From Lentisphaeria bacterium (lineage in GTDB: Bacteria > Verrucomicrobiota > Lentisphaeria > Oligosphaerales > Oligosphaeraceae): a stretch of DNA of 64,000 nucleotides. The notes beneath the pieces were generated by a model. It worked only from the letters and a program-made list of their open reading frames with translations, was not told the origin of the DNA and made no database searches. The number at the start of each line of letters is the position of its first letter. Position 1 is the first letter of the stretch. Positions 44,783 through 52,257 of this stretch are shown here, piece after piece. The stretch covers positions 1 through 64,000 of the forward strand of contig JAKSPB010000010.1 in assembly GCA_024405215.1 (NCBI GenBank), given 5' to 3'. Both the position numbers and the translations under genes were made by a program.

Positions 44783-46062
44783 ATTCGATTCAAAGCATCA
44801 TCCAATGCCCCGATGATGTCATCGATGTGTTCCAAGCCAATGGAAAGTCGAATCAATTCGGGAGCGATGCCGCCTTTGCGCAAATCTTCATCGGACAATT
44901 GCGAATGCGTAGTGCTGGCAGGATGGATAATGAGGCTCTTCGCATCTCCGACGTTGGCGAGAATGCTGAAGAGTTCAACGGAGTCCACAAGACGCCGGGC
45001 AGTCTCCGAACCGCCCTTGACCCCGAAGACCACCATTCCACCCGCCCCATTGGGAAGGTATTTGTCAGCCAATGTCCCGCCATTCAGACCTGGATATCTC
45101 ACCCATTCCACCTTCGGATGTCTAGCAAGGAACTTCGCAACGTTCAACGCGTTTTCGCTGTGCTTCGCCATACGAAGGGGCAACGATTCCGTCCCCAGCA
45201 GGAACATCCACGCGGAATCCGGTGAAAGGGTGGCTCCTTGATTCCGAAGTCCAACCGTGCGCAATCGCAGAATAAAGGCAAGGTGGTTGAGTTCTCCTAG
45301 ATCATGGGCAAAACGCAATCCGTGATACCCGCGGTCCGGCTCATTGTAAAGAGAGAACTTTTTGTCAGTCCAGTCAAAATTTCCGGCATCAATCACCACT
45401 CCCCCGATTCCCGTTCCATGTCCGCCAATCCACTTTGACAACGAGTGAATCACGATATTCGCGCCGTGTTCAATCGGACGCAACAAGGTCGGAGGCGTAA
45501 AAGTGGCATCCACAATCAAGGGAAGACGATGTTTTCTGGCCACGGCGGCATAGCCCTCAATGTCAGCAATATCCAAGGAGGGATTCCCCACACTCTCAAT
45601 GTAGATTGCGCGGGTCCTCTCATTGATTTGCGCTTCCGTGGCCACAAAGTCATTCAGCGGGGCGAAACGAACTTGGATACCGTTGTTGGGGAGAATTGCA
45701 TCGAACTGCGTAAAGGTCCCGCCATACAAATTGGGCGCAGACACGATTTCATCACCGTTTTTTGCCACATTGGTTATGGCAAAATAGATGGCAGCAGTCC
45801 CACTGGCAAATGTCAGTGCGGCGGCACCGCCATCCAAAACGGCAAGTCTTTTTTCCAGAACATCGTTGGTCGGATTCATCAACCTCGCATAGATGTTGCC
45901 TGGTTCTTTCAAGGCAAAGAGGTCCGCTCCATGTTGTGAATCGCGGAAGTTATAGGCAGTTGTTCGATAAACAGGAACAGCACGAGCATTCGTTGCCGGA
46001 TCAGGGAACTCCTGTCCTGAATGAATTGCTAGTGTCTCGATATGGAAGGTTTTCTTTGTCAT
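44779..46062 (-). CDS. metY: O-acetylhomoserine sulfhydrylase (aminocarboxypropyltransferase)
   Basis: 427 residues, the size of MetY-type enzymes. It uses PLP to exchange the acetyl group of O-acetylhomoserine for sulfide, giving homocysteine. Motifs: HIETLAIHSGQEFPDPATNARAVP, YARLMNPTNDVLEKRLA, GGAAALTFASGTAAIYFA, NLYGGTFTQFD, the PLP lysine in HSLSKWIGGHGTGIGG, and SLIIHPASTTHSQLSDEDL. It begins 12 bases after the cysK stop, in a sulfur-assimilation operon. Acetylserine use cannot be excluded. Confidence 0.94.
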   Translation of the reverse strand: MTKKTFHIETLAIHSGQEFPDPATNARAVPVYRTTAYNFRDSQHGADLFALKEPGNIYARLMNPTNDVLEKRLAVLDGGAAALTFASGTAAIYFAITNVAKNGDEIVSAPNLYGGTFTQFDAILPNNGIQVRFAPLNDFVATEAQINERTRAIYIESVGNPSLDIADIEGYAAVARKHRLPLIVDATFTPPTLLRPIEHGANIVIHSLSKWIGGHGTGIGGVVIDAGNFDWTDKKFSLYNEPDRGYHGLRFAHDLGELNHLAFILRLRTVGLRNQGATLSPDSAWMFLLGTESLPLRMAKHSENALNVAKFLARHPKVEWVRYPGLNGGTLADKYLPNGAGGMVVFGVKGGSETARRLVDSVELFSILANVGDAKSLIIHPASTTHSQLSDEDLRKGGIAPELIRLSIGLEHIDDIIGALDDALNRI

Positions 46063-46074
46063 GTCATTTATTCC

Positions 46075-46995
46075 TTATTCGCTGAATAACCAAGTCGACA
46101 GATAGCGCTCGCCTGTATCGGGAAGCAAGGCAACGATGCGCTTGCCCGCGAATTCCGGTTTCTTCGCAAGTTCCAATGCCGCATACAACGCCGCGCCAGA
46201 AGAAATTCCAATCAGGAGACCTTCCTGCCTTGCGGCTTCCCGGGCAGTCCGGCCAGCATTCTCGGAAGAAACAGGAATCACCTCGGAAATGATATCCCGA
46301 TTCAAGACCTTGGGCACAAAACCCGCGCCAATTCCCTGAATCTTATGCGGACCAGGACTGCCTCCAGAAAGAACCGGACTCGTATCAGGCTCAACTGCAT
46401 ATATCTTTACCGATGGATTCTGTGCCTTCAGATATTCCGCCACACCGGTCAAAGTGCCACCTGTGCCAACTCCCGCGACAAAAGCGTCTATCTTGCCCTC
46501 CGTGTCCGACCAAATCTCAGGACCAGTATGGGTCTTATGGTACAAGGGATTCGCTGGATTCTCAAACTGCTGCGGAATAAACGATCCGGGAATGGACGCC
46601 TGCAACTCAAAAGCTTTCTCAATCGCACCTTTCATCCCTTTCGAACCTTCTGTCAAAACAATCTTCGCACCATAGGCGGCAGCGAGTTTCCGACGCTCAA
46701 TGCTCATGGTTTCCGGCATGGTCAAAATCAAATGGTAACCATAGACGGCTGCAACCAAAGCCAAGCCTATACCAGTATTGCCACTCGTCGGCTCAATGAT
46801 GGTCGCGCCAGGTGTGAGCTTCCCCTCTCGCCGCGCGGCGTCTATCATCGCAAAGGCAATCCTGTCCTTTACCGAACTGCCAGGGTTGAAAGACTCAACC
46901 TTGACCAAGACTTCACCACTCCCATCGTTCAAACGGTTAATCCTAACCAACGGGGTTCCACCGATTCTCTCTAAGACTGTATTCGCAATTCCCAT
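46075..46995 (-). CDS. cysK: cysteine synthase A (O-acetylserine sulfhydrylase)
   Basis: 306 residues. It makes cysteine from O-acetylserine and sulfide. ERIGGTPLVRIN, PLP lysine in NPGSSVKDRIAFAMI, the asparagine/serine loop EPTSGNTGIGLALV, the phosphate cup VAGVGTGGTLTGV and GISSGAALYAAL are all present. First gene of the minus-strand operon. Its upstream region holds a strong promoter candidate and a 23-bp palindrome (47029-47051), divergent from an Rrf2 gene, so repression by that regulator is likely. Confidence 0.96.
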   Translation of the reverse strand: MGIANTVLERIGGTPLVRINRLNDGSGEVLVKVESFNPGSSVKDRIAFAMIDAARREGKLTPGATIIEPTSGNTGIGLALVAAVYGYHLILTMPETMSIERRKLAAAYGAKIVLTEGSKGMKGAIEKAFELQASIPGSFIPQQFENPANPLYHKTHTGPEIWSDTEGKIDAFVAGVGTGGTLTGVAEYLKAQNPSVKIYAVEPDTSPVLSGGSPGPHKIQGIGAGFVPKVLNRDIISEVIPVSSENAGRTAREAARQEGLLIGISSGAALYAALELAKKPEFAGKRIVALLPDTGERYLSTWLFSE

Positions 46996-47028
46996 CGTCG
47001 CATACCTCCTGCTGCCTTTGGACGCTTA

Positions 47029-47051
47029 TACACTACTAATCTAGTTGTGTA
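47029..47051. promoter_or_regulatory. 23-bp palindromic operator candidate upstream of cysK
   Basis: TACACTACTA (47029-47038), three-base centre, TAGTTGTGTA (47042-47051): the arms match at 9 of 10 positions. It stands 33 bases before the cysK ATG, in the spacer shared with the divergent Rrf2 regulator. Size and context suit an Rrf2 dimer site. Confidence 0.6.
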
Positions 47052-47094
47052 TCTGGACATAAGATATCATGCCTTTCCGAGACTTCAAGCCAAA

Positions 47095-47123
47095 ACTCTA
47101 CCATTTTTATTATCTTTTGTCAA
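47095..47123 (-). promoter_or_regulatory. sigma70-type promoter for the cysK operon
   Basis: On the minus strand: TTGACA (47123-47118), 17-base spacer, TAGAGT (47100-47095). The -35 is perfect, the -10 matches 4 of 6. The predicted transcript would carry the palindrome in its early leader. Confidence 0.6.
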
Positions 47124-47130
47124 CATCTTA

Positions 47131-47158
47131 TTGATATTCAGGTAAATCGTGGTATATT
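47131..47158 (+). promoter_or_regulatory. sigma70-type promoter for the Rrf2 gene
   Basis: TTGATA (47131-47136), 16-base spacer, TATATT (47153-47158), 40 bases before the ATG at 47199. Confidence 0.5.
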
Positions 47159-47198
47159 TCAAGAAAATTGCATCACTTCAAACACTAGGGAATAGCAA

Positions 47199-47645
47199 AT
47201 GAAAATTTCAACAAAGGGCCGATACGGTTTACGAATTCTGATTGACTTGGCACTTCACGATCCAGAGAAACCTCGGATGATTCGTGACATAGCCGTTTCC
47301 CAACAGATTTCGGAAAAATACATCAGCCGCCTCGTACTGGATTTACGTCGTGGCCAGCTGATTCGGTCAATGCGTGGTGTCACAGGCGGTTTTTTTCTTG
47401 CCAAGAAGCCATCGGAAATCACGCTTTTGGAAATCATCGAGACGATGGAAGGTCCCATTTCCGTTGTGGACTGCGTTCGTTTTCCGGCCAAATGCGGGCG
47501 TCAGTCCCTATGTCCTGCCCACGGGATTTGGAACGAACTAAATGAAGGGATACGCGAACAGATGCGTCAACATACATTGGACGACATATTGAAAGGCTTT
47601 CGAGAGCAAAATTTCGCAAGCGAATTTCCGGACTGCAATATCTGA
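47199..47645 (+). CDS. Rrf2-family transcriptional regulator (IscR/CymR-like)
   Basis: 148 residues. The winged helix-turn-helix covers the N-terminus: MKISTKGRYGLRILIDLALH, VSQQISEKYISRLVLDLRR, SMRGVTGGFFLAKKPSEITL, closely resembling IscR/CymR. Three cysteines DCVRFPAKCGRQSLCPAH (spaced C-x6-C-x5-C, near C-x5-C-x5/7-C of IscR) suggest an Fe-S or redox sensor; CymR itself lacks them. It is divergent from cysK-metY-nadA-mnmA; the four downstream functions use or make sulfur or Fe-S, so it likely controls that operon according to cysteine or Fe-S status. Confidence 0.9.
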   Translation: MKISTKGRYGLRILIDLALHDPEKPRMIRDIAVSQQISEKYISRLVLDLRRGQLIRSMRGVTGGFFLAKKPSEITLLEIIETMEGPISVVDCVRFPAKCGRQSLCPAHGIWNELNEGIREQMRQHTLDDILKGFREQNFASEFPDCNI

Positions 47646-47701
47646 CCCAACGGGAAACTGCATTTCCCTAGTAGTCTGCGACATCTAAGCCCCGCTTTTT
47701 T

Positions 47702-47808
47702 GGGGAAACTATATACCTTGACGATGCGGACTTGTCCTGTGCCCGAGGTGCAAGCCTCGGGAAAACGCAGCATCAGAACACGCAGGCAACTTAAGTATGT
47801 AATTCCCT
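47702..47808 (+). repeat. dispersed repeat family A, copy 6
   Basis: GGGGAAACTATATACCTTGACGATGCGGACTTGTCC..., hairpin CCCGAGGT-GCAA-GCCTCGGG, CGCAGCATCAGAACACGCAGG, and the right end CAACTTAAGTATGTAATTCCC. The left end lacks the GTTGCCGTTATTG part. It fills the spacer between the Rrf2 gene and the convergent protease gene. Confidence 0.85.
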
Positions 47809-47882
47809 TTTTTTGAGCCTTTTTCCCGGTCTGCTTCCTTACATAGTGCCTATACGCGGTCGCAGGCCGGGGAAAAAACTTC

Positions 47883-47931
47883 AAAAAAAAACCTGTCGTC
47901 GGAATAATTTCCAGGTGTTACAGACGACAGG
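47883..47931 (-). terminator. intrinsic terminator of the C10-RTX protease gene
   Basis: CCTGTCGTC (47892-47900) pairs with GACGACAGG (47923-47931). On the minus strand the stem is followed by nine T. Confidence 0.85.
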
Positions 47932-47995
47932 CGACAATAAAACATTCCTTATGAAATCTCAACCCCATGAAGCTGCACGCTCCTTTGACGGAATT

Positions 47996-50221
47996 CTATG
48001 CCAGCATGCCGTTTGAGAATGCGCCGGACGCCTTCAGTTTTCCATAAAGCTCCGAGCCGTCATCGCCGAAGTTCAAGGCCACCATGTCGCTGGAGACTCC
48101 GTCGACGCGGACGGAATTGCCATCCGCCGAGTATGTCAGGCTTGAGGCATCCCAGTTCTCCAGGCTTCCTGTGGCGAACCAGAGGGTGACCCTGCCCTCG
48201 GGCGTCTGGCTGATGCAATCGTTGCCCCAATTGTCGCAGAAGCAGAAAATGTCGTCGCCGCCCTGCCCAGCCATCGAGTCGTCTCCTACGCCTCCGACAA
48301 GCACGTCGTTGTCCGGGCCTCCGACCAGGCGGTCGTTTCCCGCATCGCCGAAGAGCATATTCCGATTCGGGCCGCCCCAGATGATGTCGTCGCCGTCATT
48401 GCCGTGAATGACGATATCGGCGGTCTGGACGCTAAATCTGGCGCTGGTCATGTCCACGATGTCATTTCCTGCGCCGGCGATGATTTCATGCAGATTGTCC
48501 AGCCTGGATTGCGTGCCGCCGAGATTGTCGCATGACGCGGAGAAGATGTCGTCGGCGAAGAGCGCATCTCCGCAGGCATCGTCCGTAAGGCGCAGGATGG
48601 CGGAATTGCCCGTTCCCTCGAAGATGTCGCAGATTTTGTTTTTGCCATTGAGGCAGGCGATCTCGTCCGTGCCTTTCCATCCATTGGCGCCGCCGGCATG
48701 GATGGCGAAGTATTGATTATCCCATGTGCCGCATGGCCTGGCGAGGAAGAGGTCCGCCAGTCCGTTCTCCTTTCCCTGCAGGAGAAGCGGCCCGTCGTCC
48801 GTTTCAAATGTCGCCAGAAGCTTCTGATTCTGCAACACAGGCGTTCCGTCCATGCATTCGCTGGTGAGCGTGGCATTCCGCGCAGACATGAAGACATTGA
48901 CGCCTTCCTGGGCAACTGTAAGCGAAAGCATTTCCATGGGGGTGGCAATCGTGACGTAGAATCCGTTGTCGACGACCATCTCCGGCGTAATCTTGTCCGA
49001 CCAGTCCACCACCGCGATGGCCTTCTTCGTCGGATCGTCTATCTCGTAGTTCGGATGGATGTCAAGCAAGAGGTACACGATGTCGAGGACGTTGATTTCC
49101 TCCGGTGAATACCATCCGGTGCCGGCCTCGAAATCCTTGTATTTCTTGTCGCTCTTATAGCCCTCGAACCCCCACCCGAAATTCAGATGGTACTGGTCGG
49201 TTTCAGCATTGTATCCATCGATAAGCAACGTATGCATGATGGACTTCATGCCTGCAAAGACAGGCTGTCCGAGAGCTATGTCCGCCTGGATGCGCTCCCA
49301 TGGAATCTCTGTGGAGCCAGAGTACGTGTGTCGCTCGAAATGGAAATCCGCGCGATCCAGCAACTTCTCTTCGGCGAACGATTTGGTACTCGTGGCCTCG
49401 TCGCCGATTTCGCTATTGAGGATGAACATGGAGGCCAGCGACAAGCCGGCGATATCGTCGTCCTCGTCCCAGTCCGGCGCATCGCAGGTTATGGTTTCGA
49501 TGATTTCGTTCAGGCCCTCCAGACTTACTCCGCAGCGCTCCTGCATGTTGGTGGTGTCGATAATCTCCTTTCTGCCGTTCGTGATCCTATACATCCAATC
49601 TTCATTGGACACCTGCAACTGAAGGCCATAGCCTTGCTCCACCCAATAGTAGAGGAGCTGGGCGACGGCGGTATTGGAGCATCCGACCCTCATGTCGTCC
49701 GGCACGAATTTACTGAAGGCGTACGCAGAAAGTCCGTTTCCGCGCTGGTCCCAGTGCGTATCCAGCAGATAGGTGCCAGGTTTGGTTTCGCCCTGCGTCA
49801 CCGTTATGATCACGGAATAATCGTTGTTCTTCTCATTCGATTCCTTGACCGTATCGTAATAGTCGCTCTTCACGGTCAGTATGTGCCTGCCTTTCGAAAG
49901 GCTGCCGAGATAGACGTCTCTTGCGATGACGCCCTGCCGGTAAGTCAGTCCGTTGTTGCATTCAAGCGAATATGCCGCCACGCCGTCCACGAAGAGCATT
50001 CCCGCAAAGCTGCCTGCGGCTCCTGCATCGTAATTCACCACGGCATACGAAATGAACAGCGTATCGTCGGTCGTCAGCGAATAGGCGGAGGTATAGACGC
50101 CCTTTTCATTGGACACGATGATCCCGTCCTCCCATTCCTTCCCTGTATAAAGATACAAATCCGGAAGCTGTTCGATCGCTCTCACGCTCGATCTCGATTG
50201 CATGTCGTCAAAATCGTTCAT
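47996..50221 (-). CDS. secreted C10 (streptopain-like) cysteine protease with CARDB-like domain and RTX repeats
   Basis: 741 residues from ATG at 50221 (AAGGA 11 bases upstream); a TTG three codons earlier is less likely. No signal peptide. A beta-rich CARDB-like domain (about 30-140) precedes a papain-fold C10 protease (about 155-395): catalytic Cys in MRVGCSNTAVAQLLYYW and His in SIMHTLLIDGYNAETDQYHL, followed by NFGWG, as in streptopain. The C-terminal third carries RTX nonapeptides: NDGDDIIWGG, GDAGNDRLVGG, GVGDDSMAGQGGDDIF. RTX repeats bind Ca2+ and mark type I secretion; that machinery is not in the window. Upstream on the same strand: a decayed gene, a 51-aa peptide and a giant repeat protein. 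Confidence 0.9.
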   Translation of the reverse strand: MNDFDDMQSRSSVRAIEQLPDLYLYTGKEWEDGIIVSNEKGVYTSAYSLTTDDTLFISYAVVNYDAGAAGSFAGMLFVDGVAAYSLECNNGLTYRQGVIARDVYLGSLSKGRHILTVKSDYYDTVKESNEKNNDYSVIITVTQGETKPGTYLLDTHWDQRGNGLSAYAFSKFVPDDMRVGCSNTAVAQLLYYWVEQGYGLQLQVSNEDWMYRITNGRKEIIDTTNMQERCGVSLEGLNEIIETITCDAPDWDEDDDIAGLSLASMFILNSEIGDEATSTKSFAEEKLLDRADFHFERHTYSGSTEIPWERIQADIALGQPVFAGMKSIMHTLLIDGYNAETDQYHLNFGWGFEGYKSDKKYKDFEAGTGWYSPEEINVLDIVYLLLDIHPNYEIDDPTKKAIAVVDWSDKITPEMVVDNGFYVTIATPMEMLSLTVAQEGVNVFMSARNATLTSECMDGTPVLQNQKLLATFETDDGPLLLQGKENGLADLFLARPCGTWDNQYFAIHAGGANGWKGTDEIACLNGKNKICDIFEGTGNSAILRLTDDACGDALFADDIFSASCDNLGGTQSRLDNLHEIIAGAGNDIVDMTSARFSVQTADIVIHGNDGDDIIWGGPNRNMLFGDAGNDRLVGGPDNDVLVGGVGDDSMAGQGGDDIFCFCDNWGNDCISQTPEGRVTLWFATGSLENWDASSLTYSADGNSVRVDGVSSDMVALNFGDDGSELYGKLKASGAFSNGMLA

Positions 50222-50239
50222 ATATGGCAAATTCCTTTT

Positions 50240-50884
50240 TTAGATTGTTCCGTTTCGGCTTATGGCGCCGATGGACTCAAGAGATTCCGGAAAGTTGTTC
50301 AGCCCAATTTCGGAGACCGGTTCCTCCGATTTGCAAAACTCCTTCATGCGTGCGAGCATTGCATTGGCATCCATCCCCTCGGCAAACATATTCCCATAGG
50401 GATTCCTCGCGCTCGCCTTCGGGATTCCGTCAAATCTACGGTCGAACTTGACCAACAGCGTCTCATTGTCGACATCGAGCCTAATATAATCGGTATTGAT
50501 TTTATAGCGCATCGCTTCAGTCCAGACGATTGCCCCCGACATCCGTCCTTCCCCCAAGGAGAACTTCTTCCTCACGCCGCACCCCAATTCCGACGTCTCT
50601 TCGTCGCCTTTGTTGTCGAGAAGCCACACGGGAGCGCTCTTCCCAATGGCCGACGGCATCCCGCCAGCCTTCACGACATTCTCCCCTGCCATGGCGTTGC
50701 CCGGGTGCACGCCGCCGGATGCTTTTCTCCCCAGCGGCGTGTGTCGTCCGTAATGACGTCCACGCGGATGCCGTCGCGATCGTCATGCCCGGCCAATGCC
50801 TGAAATAGATCCCGACCTCCCGACAATGCAGGGCGACGCTTTCCGGAAGCGCCCTGCCGCCTTCAAGTCGATCTCTTCAGGCAT
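50240..50884 (-). pseudogene. frameshifted gene of unknown function after the 51-aa peptide
   Basis: ATG at 50884 (MPEEIDLKAAG), 18 bases after the peptide stop. The frame drifts: RALPESVALHCREVG, then GHDDRDGIRVDVITDD, then a 155-codon stretch from about 50725 to 50240 that stays open (GENVVKAGGMPSAIGKSAPV, EAMRYKINTDYIRLDVDNET). Two to three single-base shifts are needed, one at the GAGAAAAGC run near 50726. Rejoined, about 210 residues. Codon third positions stay G/C-rich in each segment, indicating recent decay. I do not recognise the family. The end lies 18 bases before the protease start, so all are probably one transcript. Confidence 0.6.
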
Positions 50885-52257
50885 TGGCTTTGTCGTCCGC
50901 CGCTAGAACTCCACGATCTCGTGTTCCGCGTCGTCCCCGTCGTAGGACGCCGTAAATTCTGCGGTGGAGGCGTTTTCCCACGTGCCGCCTTCGCCCCGCA
51001 TCGGCAGGGCGGCGAGTTCAACCAGCTTCGGCTCTTCGTATTCCATTGTCTTTTCCATTTGACAGCACCTCCCTTCCATTACTTGCCATTGACCATGACG
51101 CGCTTCGCCTCGCCGAGGACCCGCGCGCCGCAGAGCGGCTTCCAATAGGGAGTCACGGTCACCCCGCCTTCGCCTTCGACGCCCGCGAGGACGAGGTCGA
51201 GGCACATCAGGGACGCGAAGCCGTCGGTGTCCCCGAAGAGCTCCTCGGCCGTGTAGCCGTCGACGCTGCCGTAGAAGTCGGAGGCCTGGATTTCACGCGT
51301 GCCGTTCACGTCCGTGACGACGAAGCCGCATTCGGACGCCAGGACCGTGTCGACCGCCGAGACCAGGCGGACGCGGACGGCGTCGGAGCCGTTCGCGGCG
51401 GGGAGTTCGGCGACCTTCAGGTAGCCGCCGCCCAGGAAGCCCGCGTAGATTTCCATGTCTTCGGCGACGCAGGAGAGGCTGGCGGGACGGGTGCACGCCT
51501 CGTCGCGGAACCATCCCGCGAAGACGCAGCCTTCGACCGACGGGTTGGTGACGCCGTCGGAGAGGTCGGCGCCGGACGGCACCGGCACCGTCGTGCAAAG
51601 GTCGCCGATGTTGATCGTGACGTTGACCGAAGTCCCCTCGTCTCCGCCGCCCAGGACGAAGGAGGGCGCGAGGATCATGGAGAGGCGCATCGTCTCGTCG
51701 TCATCGTCGGCGGCATAGTCGCCCATCTTCGCCGCGTACTTCACGCAGGGAAGACCGCTGTCCGAATCCGCAACGGTGGAACTGGCAGAGCTGGAATAGG
51801 CGAGCGAGCGGGTCTTCTTGCCGAAGACCTTCACGCTGTCCTTCGTCGCGTAGAAGGGGGTGAACGAAAGCTTCTGCTCCCCTTCGCCCTCGGGAGCGTC
51901 GTTGCAGATCATCTTGCCGGAAAGCCCCTTGAAGACGTCGTCGGCCGTGTATTCGCTGTCCGCCTTCTTCGGGTCCGCGTATTTGACCACGAGCTTCTCG
52001 AAGGCGGTGGTGGAAGTCCAGGACACCGCCTCGGCGTCGAAGCCGAAGCCGATGTAGTTGGCAGGATCGTCGATGGCGGAGACAAGCGCGCAGGAGTAGA
52101 CGCCCTTGATGCGGACCGTCAGCGTCCTCGGCGTCAGATAGCCGTCGCTGATCTCGCGCACGTAGTAGTGGTCGCCAGTCTTAGGCTGAAGCTCCACGCC
52201 GCAGACGTCCTCGCGCAAGGCGGAACCAGTCGCGTCGCTCCAAAGGCCGCCGTAGAG
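50867..52257 (-). repeat. 1391-bp duplicated block, copy 1
   Basis: Matches 56253-57643 with a constant offset of 5386 bases; no difference was seen in any stretch compared. It covers the first five or so codons of the decayed gene, the whole 51-aa gene, and the last 392 codons of the large repeat protein. Flanks diverge sharply on both sides (CGTAGAGATAGCC versus CGTAGAGGCAGCC at the right end). Confidence 0.95.
50903..51058 (-). CDS. 51-residue peptide, RiPP-precursor-like N-terminus (copy 1)
   Basis: ATG at 51058 with GGGAGG 9 bases upstream, 20 bases after the stop of the large repeat protein. The peptide begins MEKTMEYEEPKLVELAALP, followed by a Gly-rich GEGGTWENASTAEF and an acidic end DGDDAEHEIVEF. 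YxxPxLxxL is a common motif in leader peptides recognised by RiPP recognition elements, as in lasso peptides; the Thr at -2 of lasso leaders is not evident and there is no Cys. No modification enzyme is intact nearby. Identical to the peptide at 56289. Alternatives: small anchor, immunity or inhibitor peptide for the neighbour. Confidence 0.7.
   Translation of the reverse strand: MEKTMEYEEPKLVELAALPMRGEGGTWENASTAEFTASYDGDDAEHEIVEF

Noticed and set aside
50903-51058. Firm call of the 51-aa peptide as a lasso peptide precursor
   Set aside because: The leader motif fits but the conserved Thr before the core and any B/C cyclase genes are missing, so only a RiPP-like label is kept.
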